From positions 1-64,000 of the forward strand of contig JAVVEH010000016.1 in assembly GCA_032251435.1 (NCBI GenBank): 64,000 nt of DNA, written 5' to 3'. The notes beneath the pieces are model-generated. The model was not told the origin of the DNA. It saw only the letters and a program-made list of their open reading frames with translations, and ran no database searches. Shown in pieces: positions 8,809 through 17,872 of the stretch. Positions within the stretch are counted from its first letter, which is position 1. Each line of letters opens with the position of its first letter. A program made the position numbers and the translations under genes. The stretch comes from JAVVEH01 sp032251435 (GTDB taxonomy: Bacteria; Verrucomicrobiota; Lentisphaeria; Oligosphaerales; MVZH01).

Positions 8809-10325
8809 TTCTCTGGTTCCTCATTCATCCAGGGCGCACGGGCGTTCTGTTTCAATTCGGTGTCAAGTTCTTCCATGCGCTGCGTAAGTCGTTCAACGAT
8901 TTCGGGATTCTTGTCAGCTTGGTTATTTTGCTCGCCAATGTCTTCGATCAGGTTGAACAGCATAATATTGTATTGTGGTGGCCCGTCTGGTTCGTCCTTT
9001 TTGCGCCGTTTCTTGTGTTTCAACAGTTTCCACTTCCCTTGGCGGAGACCTTGGAGAACACCTTTGTTGGAATAGTACAAAAGCTCTTCCCGCGGGGTTG
9101 GTGACGTCGGGTCTGCAAACAGATTGGAAATATCCATACCGTCGATCGTTTGGTCATCAGGCAGTTTTGAGTCTGTCAGGGATGCAAAGGTCGGGAGTAG
9201 GTCCATCGAACTGGTTAGCTGGTCGCATTCGGTACCAGCGGGAATGCGGCCAGGCGCCCAGATCACACAAGGGACGCGCATGCCTCCTTCAAAGGTATGG
9301 CCCTTGAACCCACGCAGGGGACCGGATGATCCGCTGTGATGGGGGATGTCCCAGGGACCGTTGTCGGAAGTGAAAATTACATAGGTGTTCTTGTCCAGTC
9401 CCAGCTCACGAAGCGTGTCTAGCAGACGGCCGGTTTCCGCGTCGATATGCTCGATCGTGCAGGCATAGGCATTCTTGGGGTTGGGGTCGTAACTGTCTTC
9501 GGGGACGTACAACGGAACGTGGGGCATGGAGTGGGGCAGGTAAATGAAAAATGGGTTCTTCGTTCCTTGTTCCTTGTTCTTGGTTTGATTGGATTTGATG
9601 AAATCGATCGCCTTGTCGGTGTAGCGGCGGGTGATCGTGCGTTGATCGGTGGGCACCTCGATAATTTCGTTGTTTTCCATCATCGGTGTATTCCACTCGG
9701 TGATGGCCGTCTCCTGATCCAGCCAGAGAAGATCCGGCTCACTCCACAGAATTTCTCCTCCCTTGACAATCCTGACATCATCCGGGTGGTTCATGTCGTT
9801 GGAGTAGGGGATGCCGTAGTACTCGTCAAACCCATGCTGTTGAGGAAGGGTCTCCTGGTGATGGCCGAGGTGCCATTTGCCGAAACAGGCGGTGGCGTAG
9901 CCCTGCTCCTTGAGGAGGCCGGCAATGGTACGCTCTTCGGGGTTGAGACCGATCGCGCTGTCGGGAAAGAGAACGCCGCAATGCAGGCCCACACGCTTGG
10001 GGTAGCAACCGGTCAGCAGGGCCGCCCGGGATGGGGTGCAGACGGAAGAACCGACCATGAAGCTGGTGAATTTGCACCCCTCTTTGGCCATCCGGTCGAT
10101 ATGGGGTGTCTTGATGTTTTCCGAGCCGAAACACCCGAGGTCGGCGTAGCCCTGGTCATCGGTAAAGATGATGATCACGTTGGGTTTGTCGCCGGCCAGC
10201 GCTGGCGCAGGCGTTCCAATGCTTGCCTCCGGCGCAGTGCCCATGCAGCCCGCCGCGGCAGCGAGAAGGCCGGTTGCGGCTGTCACGCCGCTGAGCGCTT
10301 TGAGTGTTTTTTTAGTATTTTTCAT
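8805..10325 (-). CDS. Exported S1 family sulfatase (arylsulfatase A type)
   Basis: Predicted about 506-residue sulfatase of the alkaline phosphatase superfamily. The signature CTPSRAALLTG supplies the cysteine (Cys96) converted to formylglycine. Metal ligands lie in IIIFTDDQGYADLG, and GKWHLG and TSDNGPW are further family motifs. The N-terminus (MKNTKKTLKALSG.. LLAAAAGC) is a signal peptide with a weak lipobox ending in Cys, so it may be a lipoprotein. I chose ATG at 10323-10325 because the signal peptide starts there and AAGGA lies upstream; a longer frame to 10412 adds 29 residues unlike a signal sequence. The gene is the first of a unit with GH38. No sulfatase-activating enzyme is recognisable in the window, so activation must come from elsewhere. 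Confidence 0.94.
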   Translation of the reverse strand: MKNTKKTLKALSGVTAATGLLAAAAGCMGTAPEASIGTPAPALAGDKPNVIIIFTDDQGYADLGCFGSENIKTPHIDRMAKEGCKFTSFMVGSSVCTPSRAALLTGCYPKRVGLHCGVLFPDSAIGLNPEERTIAGLLKEQGYATACFGKWHLGHHQETLPQQHGFDEYYGIPYSNDMNHPDDVRIVKGGEILWSEPDLLWLDQETAITEWNTPMMENNEIIEVPTDQRTITRRYTDKAIDFIKSNQTKNKEQGTKNPFFIYLPHSMPHVPLYVPEDSYDPNPKNAYACTIEHIDAETGRLLDTLRELGLDKNTYVIFTSDNGPWDIPHHSGSSGPLRGFKGHTFEGGMRVPCVIWAPGRIPAGTECDQLTSSMDLLPTFASLTDSKLPDDQTIDGMDISNLFADPTSPTPREELLYYSNKGVLQGLRQGKWKLLKHKKRRKKDEPDGPPQYNIMLFNLIEDIGEQNNQADKNPEIVERLTQRMEELDTELKQNARAPWMNEEPEK

Positions 10326-10649
10326 AAGTCTTCGGTCCTTATTTTGACAGAAAAATTGTGGACAGAAAAATGAAGAAGCAGCGGGACTTGAGCCATCGCG
10401 TGACAAAGTCATGTTTTAAGGCGCTGGCAGAATTCCCGCAGCGTTTACATCGCTTCGCGAGAAAAGATGTTGTCAATAAGGCACAAATGTTTTGACTTCC
10501 TCCTGCGGCTCGTGGCGCCAGAGATTTTAGCCTCAGCACTTTCTTTTTTCTTGCCTTATACTTAATTTTTCTGTCCTACATTTTTTTGTCAGATCTTTCC
10601 TTCTGTTTTATGAATTCTCATCGCTTATTGGACGGTACCGGATCATATT
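10326..10649 (-). promoter_or_regulatory. Intergenic region with probable promoter of the sulfatase-GH38 unit
   Basis: This 324-base gap splits the carbohydrate locus into two transcription units. On the minus strand TTGACA (10468-10473 complement) could be a -35 box, but the -10 box is not clear. Nearby TGTAAACGCT resembles half of a LacI-family operator. The word GACAGAAAAAT occurs at 10346 and 10361 and its complement ATTTTTCTGTC near 10566, so copies point toward each other across the gap. No gene is visible in it. Confidence 0.35.
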
Positions 10650-13061
10650 CTACCAGTCGGGATCACTGAATGGGGCGCCGACTTCAATTGGGTTTATGCA
10701 GGGGATGGGTTCTCTCTCTGCAAGTTGGTCGAGCACAGCCCGTACGACTTCTGGCTGCCCGTCAACAGAAACATCCTCCCAAGAGGCCGACTCTGCCTGC
10801 TGGCCGAGCAGTGCTGCGGCCCGGCGTTTGAACGCGGCGGCAGCAAAGGTCGCGTTGTCCAGGATGGTCGCGCGGAGCAGAACCGAGATCTCTTCGCGGA
10901 TTCCGGTTGTCTCGAGCCGGATCCTGCTCATGCCTTCCTCGCAGTCCTGTACCTTCACGGGCACGGAGCTTTCAATCATCTCGATTCCGTCTGTGCACGG
11001 AAGTTCCAGGCAGACGGTGCGATCTTCCAGCTGTCCCTTGAATTCGCCGGCCGTCGCTCCGACTGTAACACGGATCTCATCGCCGTCGCGGCTATAGGTC
11101 AGCAGGGTCTCGGCAAACTGCCCGTTCTTATAGGCTTCGGTTTCGCCGTCGTCTTCGTACACCGTCGCACGGGTTGACTCGCCGTCGCGGCCGGGATATA
11201 TGCGGACAACCAGCTCGTCGAGGGGCGCCGATCCCATACGGGAGCGATACGGCTGCATAGCCAGCGGATATCCTCCTTTAACCAACAGAGGGAATTCATT
11301 GATGTCCGACGGAATCACATGTGTTCCTGTTGAGAAGCGTTCGTTCGAAAAGACGTGATACCAGTCACCTTCTGGCAGCCAGACCTTCTGGGTGGCCACC
11401 CGGCCCGGTCCCGCTCCCGCGGCAACCACGGGAGCGGACAGAAGGGCCTCACCCAGTATGAATTGTTGGGGATTGGCGAACGCCTCCTCTTCGCCACTCA
11501 TCAGGTACATGGGGCGGATCATCGGCAGGCTTTCGTTGTAGCATTGGCGGACGGTGCTGTAGATGTAAGGCATGAGTCGGCTGCGCAGGTGATAGCTGAC
11601 GCGCGCGGCGTCACACTCGTCCTTGCCGCATTTCCATGGCCGCCGATCAAGCTCCTCCGAACAGGATGAGTGGAGCCGCAACGATGCGGACATCGCGCAG
11701 AACTGTGTCCAGCGCACAAACAGCTCATCGTTCCGGTCGCCCATAAACCCGCCAGTGTCGTGCGCCCAGAAAAAGCAGCCGACGTTACCGGACACGGCGG
11801 TGAACGGCACCTGCCACGCCAGCACCTTCCAGGAGGAGAGCGTGTCGCCTGAGAAGTGAATCGGGTGGCGGTGGTCACCCCAGCCGCCCCAGCGACTGTA
11901 GGACATGCCGCGACGCCCATTGCGTCGCGAGTGCCGGTAATAGAGGTGGTTCAACCAGGGAAGGTGTGTCAGAAGCGGCATGCCAAGGGTGTATGGCATG
12001 AGCGCGTCCTGCTGCCAGTCCACCCACCAGAAATCAACACCGATCTCCTCGTGCGGCACATGTGTATGTTTGAAATACGCCTCCATATAGTCACGATCCC
12101 CTGCGGAGAAGGGCAATTCCCTGCCATCAGCGGGATCATGAGCCAGCTCGCGCATGAAGTCGGCATAGCAATCCTCGTGGGTTCGCACGCCGTCGTGCGG
12201 ATGCAGATTGAGCGCGATGTCGACACCGGCATCATGCAGATGCCGCATCAGTCCCGCCGGATCAGGAATCAGGTCATGGTTCCACGATAGGCCGGTCCAT
12301 CCGCGGTTTCCAGCCCACCCGAACCCGGTCTTGGCGTCGTGCCGCTGCCAGTCCATGTCCATGACCATGACATCGAGCGGGAAATCATGCTTGTCATATT
12401 CCGCGGCAATCTCCTTGAATTCTTCAGCCGTGTAGCTCCACCAGCGGCAGTACCACGAACCGAGCACGCGCTTGCGCGGCATCGGCACCTTGCCCGCAAC
12501 CGTGGTCAGCAGTTTCAGGGCGGCGCGGAAATCATCCCCGTACCAGAGGAAATACCAATCGGATCCTGATTCGACCGGCCGTTGCTCTACCCAGCCGTCC
12601 TTGAGCACATGGCCGGCAGGCATTCCCCTAAAACGCGGCCCGTCGTCGATGAGAAACCAACCGTCATGCGAGAGCAGGCCAGGACCGACCTTTCCTTCAC
12701 CCAGGAAGTTGTCCAGCGTCCTGCAAGTCCCGCCCAGATTGCCGTCATTGGTCATTCCGAGCCGCCAGGTTTTACCGTTGGGCAGCTCAATGCGGAGATT
12801 GTCTTCGCTGAGCTTCCTTTTACCATCCGGAGTAAAGAACAGTTTCAGCACGCCGGTATCGATAGTGAGTTCTGTATCATCAGGATTGCAGTCGTGGCGT
12901 GTGGCGATCGTATGCTCCCGCGTCGCGAACAGGGTGGGGTCATCCTCGAAACACCCATTCTTGCTGTATTCTATGCGGATGCAGGCGGGCGAAAGCGTGG
13001 TGAAACGTGCTGGTCCCAGTGTGAAGATTGTGGGTTCAAATTCTTTGTCGTCTATTTTCAT
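10650..13061 (-). CDS. GH31 family glycoside hydrolase
   Basis: Predicted 803-residue GH31 enzyme. After an N-terminal beta domain, the barrel holds GSWYCRWWSYTAEEF, DVMVMDMDW, then VDFWWVDWQQD with the likely nucleophile Asp348, and HFSGDTLSSW with the likely acid/base Asp406. The C-terminal DUF5110-like domain shows VYEDDGETEAYKNGQ. The nucleophile motif is WWVDWQQ instead of the common WxDMNE. I recall that form from a GH31 branch that includes alpha-N-acetylgalactosaminidases, but cannot confirm it here, so alpha-glucosidase, alpha-xylosidase or alpha-GalNAc-ase all remain possible. No signal peptide. Its start overlaps the 3' end of the GH39 gene by 26 bp. Confidence 0.9.
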   Translation of the reverse strand: MKIDDKEFEPTIFTLGPARFTTLSPACIRIEYSKNGCFEDDPTLFATREHTIATRHDCNPDDTELTIDTGVLKLFFTPDGKRKLSEDNLRIELPNGKTWRLGMTNDGNLGGTCRTLDNFLGEGKVGPGLLSHDGWFLIDDGPRFRGMPAGHVLKDGWVEQRPVESGSDWYFLWYGDDFRAALKLLTTVAGKVPMPRKRVLGSWYCRWWSYTAEEFKEIAAEYDKHDFPLDVMVMDMDWQRHDAKTGFGWAGNRGWTGLSWNHDLIPDPAGLMRHLHDAGVDIALNLHPHDGVRTHEDCYADFMRELAHDPADGRELPFSAGDRDYMEAYFKHTHVPHEEIGVDFWWVDWQQDALMPYTLGMPLLTHLPWLNHLYYRHSRRNGRRGMSYSRWGGWGDHRHPIHFSGDTLSSWKVLAWQVPFTAVSGNVGCFFWAHDTGGFMGDRNDELFVRWTQFCAMSASLRLHSSCSEELDRRPWKCGKDECDAARVSYHLRSRLMPYIYSTVRQCYNESLPMIRPMYLMSGEEEAFANPQQFILGEALLSAPVVAAGAGPGRVATQKVWLPEGDWYHVFSNERFSTGTHVIPSDINEFPLLVKGGYPLAMQPYRSRMGSAPLDELVVRIYPGRDGESTRATVYEDDGETEAYKNGQFAETLLTYSRDGDEIRVTVGATAGEFKGQLEDRTVCLELPCTDGIEMIESSVPVKVQDCEEGMSRIRLETTGIREEISVLLRATILDNATFAAAAFKRRAAALLGQQAESASWEDVSVDGQPEVVRAVLDQLAEREPIPCINPIEVGAPFSDPDW

Positions 13062-14664
13062 AGCGTCTATATGCTCCTATGCCCAAGCAGCTGTAGAACG
13101 CCTGGTCCAGTCCGTTGTATTCCGGCGCGTGGTCTTCAACGGGAATGAATTCGACCAGCAATACGGCGTTTTTTTCAAGTGTAAAGTCCAGTTGTATGCC
13201 ATTATCTGTTTCTTGAAGGTCATAATACCGACACGTTGGCCGGCTCGCCTCGCGCAGGAGTTCCACCTGTTCGCGTGATGGATTGCGCTCTCGGCCCAGC
13301 ATTTCCCAGGTCCTGTACGGATTGGCGTTATGCTCGTCCACCAAAAGCGTGCGAGCGGCGTAGGCTTTGCCTTTGCAGGGCAGCTTGATTCGGTAGTTGA
13401 CCTGCTGCCTGTCGCGGCTGTTGTCATTGGGGTTCCAGATAACACCGACTAGGTGCCCGTCATCGCGACGGGTGAAAAGCGAGTTGTCGGTCCGGTTCAG
13501 AACGGTGGTCCCCAGCTGCGAGAAGAAGTGGAACATGTGGTAGGTGGGCTTGGGGATATCGTGAATATTGATCATGCCGAAGCCGCCGTGAAACTCAGCC
13601 CGCGGGATGGTCTCTTCTACAAAAATATCTGACACGGCCCAATAGGATAGGCTGTCGGGGGCCTGCGCTTCGCTCAACGTGCGTGCCAGATAGGCGGCGT
13701 TGAAGGGGATGTCATGGATGATCTCGTGCGTTGATGTCGTGCTGTTGTATTCGGTGATGTGCAGTTCCAGGCCTGGTATGGGCGAGTTGTCGATCTCCTC
13801 GCGCATCTCATGAAAACGATTGGCAAGAAAAGTCGGGCTTCGCAGTTCGTGATAGGAGAACTCGCCGCGCCGCTCGGAAGACTGCACCGCATAGGAGTGA
13901 CTGGTGACAAAATCGACCGGTGTTTTGGTGTCGCGGCAATACCGGAGGAAGGCGTCGATGTGCGACTCCACGCGACCGGCGGTTGAGGGACCGCCAACCC
14001 GGAAGCCTTGGTCAGCCGCTTTTACGACGTTGGCAGTATGCCGGTAGAGTTTGTAGTATTCTTCCATGGTAGACGGCCAGAAGCCGTCAAGGTTGGGTTC
14101 ATTCCATACCTCGTAGTACCAGTTCAGCATCTCTTTTCTGCCATAGCGCTTCATCCAGTGTTTCATGAGGGCTTCAATCAGATCGTTCCAGAGCCCATAA
14201 TCACGGGGCGGCGAGGTGTTGGCCTTCCAGCGCATCAAGGTGTGATCGCTGCTGGCCAGTAATCGAGGCATGAAACCGATCTCAACAAAGGGGCGAATGC
14301 CGATATCCAGCAGACGATCCACGATAAGATCAATGAAGGCAAAATTCGGCATGATATCCCCGCTGCCCGCGAGTGCCTCGTTATCAAAGCCGAGGTCATC
14401 AGGGGCTTGACCGGGTTGGGCCTGATTAGCCCAGGAACACAGGTCGGGGCTCCCCGACAGCAAGCCATGGCAGCGCAGATATTCGACCCCCAGGTCACGG
14501 TGGGCCATCTCCAGGTGCTTGAGTGTCCGTTCATAAAGGGCAAGTCCCAAATGCCCGGACCCGATGACCTTGTTAAAATTGTGCCGGTATGCCTCTCCCG
14601 AGGCCGTAGGATTGAGTGTGATCGTTTTCAAGTGAGGTTCTTTCTGTATGTTATGTCTTCCCAT
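13036..14664 (-). CDS. GH39 family beta-xylosidase-like glycoside hydrolase
   Basis: Predicted 542-residue clan GH-A enzyme. Acid/base Glu189 lies in YEVWNEPNLDGFW and the nucleophile Glu305 in HITEYNS, with a C-terminal beta domain after the barrel. No signal peptide is present. The ATG at 14662-14664 has no clear ribosome binding site; a TTG about 11 codons downstream, giving LKTITLNPTASG, is an alternative because homologues usually begin close to that segment. The gene lies 60 bp downstream of the GH106-like gene and overlaps GH31 by 26 bp. GH39 includes beta-xylosidases and alpha-L-iduronidases; with a sulfatase nearby, an iduronate- or xylose-type substrate is possible but not shown. 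Confidence 0.88.
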   Translation of the reverse strand: MGRHNIQKEPHLKTITLNPTASGEAYRHNFNKVIGSGHLGLALYERTLKHLEMAHRDLGVEYLRCHGLLSGSPDLCSWANQAQPGQAPDDLGFDNEALAGSGDIMPNFAFIDLIVDRLLDIGIRPFVEIGFMPRLLASSDHTLMRWKANTSPPRDYGLWNDLIEALMKHWMKRYGRKEMLNWYYEVWNEPNLDGFWPSTMEEYYKLYRHTANVVKAADQGFRVGGPSTAGRVESHIDAFLRYCRDTKTPVDFVTSHSYAVQSSERRGEFSYHELRSPTFLANRFHEMREEIDNSPIPGLELHITEYNSTTSTHEIIHDIPFNAAYLARTLSEAQAPDSLSYWAVSDIFVEETIPRAEFHGGFGMINIHDIPKPTYHMFHFFSQLGTTVLNRTDNSLFTRRDDGHLVGVIWNPNDNSRDRQQVNYRIKLPCKGKAYAARTLLVDEHNANPYRTWEMLGRERNPSREQVELLREASRPTCRYYDLQETDNGIQLDFTLEKNAVLLVEFIPVEDHAPEYNGLDQAFYSCLGIGAYRRYENRRQRI

Positions 14665-14724
14665 TCTACGCTAATATTGCCAAGACAACTCTGCCAACAG
14701 ACGTGATTGTAACTGCCCTGTGAT

Positions 14725-15864
14725 CTATCTACGCCACCTACCAACCAATACAACGCAGTCGTGTGGTGCCAATGTTACGGTATCGCCTGCAATCCACTTC
14801 TTACCATCAGCCGTGTCCATGTTGACCACGTCCTGCCCCGGAATCTGGAAGTAGCGCAACAGACCGATATCGTCCGATGCCGCAGGATGTCCGGTCAGCG
14901 CGACGCCATGAGCCTGGCACCAATCAGAGATGGGCTTGTAGTACGTTTCCTGCATGCGATGGTGGATCGCCCGCCGATAGTTCTCCCGATGCCTCTGCGC
15001 GTCAGGCTCGGCATCATCCCAGAGCGCGGGCAGGTGTGGCGCAAAGTCGTACCGAACGAATGCGTTCACGTGATTGAGAATTCCTGTTGTTCCCGGTCTG
15101 GGATCAAGACCGGGAAAATGCCCCCGTCCCATGACGTGTGGCTCGTCTGTAAAAATACCTTTGATGGTATTTCCGAAATGCCCCGGCAGTTCATCGTAGT
15201 ACTTCTGGTAGACCAGACGAATGAAACACTGCATGGCCGCCGGATTCAGCAAGTCGCCTGCGGGGGGATGATTCTCGTCAACTTCCTTTTGATCGTATCG
15301 CCGCGGCGGGTCGTCATCCATAAAATGCACCCCGCGGATGGTAGCGCCAATGGGCAAGTCCACGATCGCAATGCGGTGGCCATCGTGCTGCCGCCGCACA
15401 TCGGCCACCAATGTTTGGTCGTTCGCCAGCTCGACACCGTGTTTGCCAATCTTTACACGCTGGACAATGTCACCGGCTTTAGCCTCCATAAGGTCAATCT
15501 GGACCAGTCCACGGCAGGCATACTCAGGGTTTTCCGCAACCACCTGACCGCCTGACGATCCGCTGGGATACACGGCTTCGTCATAGAGCAACACCCACAT
15601 ACCGCGCCCGGACGCATGGTCGACAGCGAATCGGACCATCTCAAGCCATTCCGGGCTCATCCAGCCCTGATGCCGCGGTAGCCCCGCGCGGGGGTGAATG
15701 ACGAAGGCGTGCACACCATGCGTCTTGAAATCGTTGATCTGCCTGGCGATCTCGTCCACGGCGAGTTCATCATTCCAGAACCAGAACGGCACCTGTGTAA
15801 AATCGACCTCCTCGGCAGGATAGCCTTCAAACGCGTTGTGTTTAGAAGAACTCATTTTACACAT
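14725..15864 (-). CDS. GH106-like alpha-L-rhamnosidase-type protein, apparently shortened
   Basis: Predicted 379-residue protein whose first two thirds match the TIM-barrel start of large GH106-like enzymes (FTQVPFWFWNDEL, LLYDEAVYPSGSSGGQVV, IKGIFTDEPH, ALTGHPAASDD). These proteins usually run to about 700-1,100 residues. Here, just after the barrel strand ending GQDVVNMDT, the sequence passes directly to a short tail (AGDTVTLAPHDCVVLVGRW) that looks like the extreme C-terminus of such a protein. The middle is therefore probably lost by an in-frame internal deletion. Start chosen at ATG 15862-15864, preceded by GGGAGAG; a longer frame to 15915 lacks a binding site. It sits 13 bp downstream of the M66-like gene. 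It may be inactive. Confidence 0.72.
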   Translation of the reverse strand: MCKMSSSKHNAFEGYPAEEVDFTQVPFWFWNDELAVDEIARQINDFKTHGVHAFVIHPRAGLPRHQGWMSPEWLEMVRFAVDHASGRGMWVLLYDEAVYPSGSSGGQVVAENPEYACRGLVQIDLMEAKAGDIVQRVKIGKHGVELANDQTLVADVRRQHDGHRIAIVDLPIGATIRGVHFMDDDPPRRYDQKEVDENHPPAGDLLNPAAMQCFIRLVYQKYYDELPGHFGNTIKGIFTDEPHVMGRGHFPGLDPRPGTTGILNHVNAFVRYDFAPHLPALWDDAEPDAQRHRENYRRAIHHRMQETYYKPISDWCQAHGVALTGHPAASDDIGLLRYFQIPGQDVVNMDTADGKKWIAGDTVTLAPHDCVVLVGRWRR

Positions 15865-15877
15865 AAACTCTCTCCCA

Positions 15878-17623
15878 TCAGAACTTGCTGTAGTCTGGTG
15901 ATGTCTTTCCGGCAAAAGCCCATGTTATTGAGCCCTTACCCAGATCGCAATCGAAATGTTCAAGTGTCCCTTCAGCTGGCGTTACCTTGCCGTCAAGGGA
16001 GTAGAGCACCCGCGGATTGTCCGGCATTCCGTTGATGTGCGCGTCGGGGGTGAGCAGCAGCTCGACTTTCTCGATCTCGCCGTCCCGGGCAGGCAGATTG
16101 ACCGCACGGGTCTGGTAGGCATCGTCATCACACGGGTTCATATCCGGGGTCCATTGCATGGGCATCATGATGGTTTTGGTTTTGCCGCCTTGCACAATCT
16201 TGAGCGTGATGTCCCATGGGCCTCCCACACTGCACAGACGTCGGGCTTTTTTGCGGTCTTCCTCCACAGTCGGATCGAAGGTGTCGAGCAGGCCGCTTGT
16301 GTATGGGCCGATCACCGGATAGATGAAGTTGCAGTCCTGCTTCGCCGCGCTGACGGCAACCATGACGCTATAGGCTTCGACATCCCGTTCGACAGGATAG
16401 GTGACCCCGTCGTTCTTCAGTTTATGCAGATAGACCTGATGCCAGCCGTTCCACTGCATATAGCACTGTTTCTCCTCGTCCCAGACAACGATCCACTTGT
16501 CCAGGAATTCCTGCATCTTGCGCGCCGACCAGTCGCTGAAGATCTTCAGGGGAATCCCCGGCTCGGGTGCCGGGCCGCCGCCGCTCATGACGGGGGTGCT
16601 CTTCCACTCCCCCGGCACCTCGCGCACGGTGTTGTCGGGAATGATTGGCGAGATCAGAAACGGCTTGCCTTCTTCAGCGCCGGGCTGCCCGATTCGCGGG
16701 TCGAAGCCCCAGGTCGGCCCGATATGATAGCCGCTGGCGGTTGTCTTGTCAATACCGTACATGGCGCCCCGATAGGGGAACAGAACTTCTTCGTTCAGAT
16801 CCTCCACGTCCAGGGCATGGCCGAGTTCATGATGCAGAACCGGGAGCCGGCCCAAAGCGCTGCAACCGCCAAAATCCTTGGACTCGGAAAAGCCACCTGC
16901 CTTCACGTTGGCGATATTGACGAGGTAGAGCGACACATGTTTCTGCCCCCCGGCGTCGCGCAGCGCCTTCTGCCAGATGAGCGCGGCTGCCTGCTTGTTG
17001 TTGAATTCCAGACCGGACTGCTTCTCATAATCCTCTTCACTTGTACAGCGGATGGCGGGTGCACTATCGCCGCGTGGCGGGATAATCAGCTCGGGGAAGC
17101 GGATCCGCTTCAGCTTCTGGACCTCGACTGATTTCACCGGCCACCGGACCGCCAGCTCCTCCGTCCAGCCCTCGGGGTAGTCGACATCCGCATAATCGAA
17201 ATAGTGGATATCGAACATGGTCATCCTGATGGTGGTCGGCGGTCCGATGTTGAGCGTGTCGAATACCGCTTCCTGCCGACCCGCCCGGACCGTTAGCTTC
17301 AGCCCTTTTGCCATCCACTTGCCTGGAATCATGGCCGTGAAGCAGTCATCGAACGTGTGGATCACCTTGCCCGGCTCCTTGCAGAAGCTCTTCGGCAGTT
17401 CCGTTGGCCCATCAAGCGCCATAACGACGGACTCGGAGCCAAGTGTCAGCTCGGCCGTCACTTCCGGTGCCGCCGCGCCGGATGGGGAGATGACGTGCGC
17501 CTTGATCAGCGCGTCCCTGCCGCCGGAGAGCCGGAAATAGGGGTGATGCGGTTCCATGACGTGGGTCTGCGCAAAGAACACAGAATCAATCACAATGTCT
17601 TCTTGTTTCTGCTTTTCACTCAT
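15878..17623 (-). CDS. M66-like (StcE/TagA-type) zinc metallopeptidase
   Basis: Predicted 581-residue protein. The N-terminal domain has the pattern of StcE-type peptidases (VFFAQTHVMEP, GRDALIKAHV, a DDCFTAMIPGKWMAKGL strand). The catalytic helix is HHELGHALD, with HExxH at residues 265-269 and a downstream Asp in place of the third His of the usual extended motif. StcE cleaves mucin-type O-glycosylated proteins, which would fit a glycosidase and sulfatase locus. It has no signal peptide (MSEKQKQEDIVID..), which is odd for a peptidase of this family. It is the first gene of the upstream unit, with GH106-like, GH39 and GH31 following. Family call is moderate to good; substrate is inference. 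Confidence 0.78.
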   Translation of the reverse strand: MSEKQKQEDIVIDSVFFAQTHVMEPHHPYFRLSGGRDALIKAHVISPSGAAAPEVTAELTLGSESVVMALDGPTELPKSFCKEPGKVIHTFDDCFTAMIPGKWMAKGLKLTVRAGRQEAVFDTLNIGPPTTIRMTMFDIHYFDYADVDYPEGWTEELAVRWPVKSVEVQKLKRIRFPELIIPPRGDSAPAIRCTSEEDYEKQSGLEFNNKQAAALIWQKALRDAGGQKHVSLYLVNIANVKAGGFSESKDFGGCSALGRLPVLHHELGHALDVEDLNEEVLFPYRGAMYGIDKTTASGYHIGPTWGFDPRIGQPGAEEGKPFLISPIIPDNTVREVPGEWKSTPVMSGGGPAPEPGIPLKIFSDWSARKMQEFLDKWIVVWDEEKQCYMQWNGWHQVYLHKLKNDGVTYPVERDVEAYSVMVAVSAAKQDCNFIYPVIGPYTSGLLDTFDPTVEEDRKKARRLCSVGGPWDITLKIVQGGKTKTIMMPMQWTPDMNPCDDDAYQTRAVNLPARDGEIEKVELLLTPDAHINGMPDNPRVLYSLDGKVTPAEGTLEHFDCDLGKGSITWAFAGKTSPDYSKF

Positions 17624-17693
17624 TATTCGTTCTTTCTGATACCCCTGCGCAACGGAGCCTTCCTCTGACGCCCAGAAGCGTCGCTATCCCGAG

Positions 17694-17774
17694 TTGGTGT
17701 ACCGGCTTTAGCCGGAATCTTTTTTCCTGTCCATGTTCCACGAAGAGCCGGCTGAAGCCGGTACACCAACGAAG
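17694..17774. repeat. Pair of inverted dispersed palindromic repeats
   Basis: TTGGTGTACCGGCTTTAGCC at 17694 and its counterpart GGCTGAAGCCGGTACACCAA at about 17751-17770 face each other, each with its own small palindrome (CCGGCT..AGCCGG). This is one of at least eight sites of the same repeat family in the window. The surrounding intergenic stretch 17624-17872 holds no gene. Confidence 0.75.
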
Positions 17775-17872
17775 AGCCTGACAGCCCGTCCCGCTGATGC
17801 GGGAATCCGGCATGCCAATCCGTCGCGGCGGACGGGCAAACTGTTCTAAAACACCGACGGTGCTGGTCAGCA

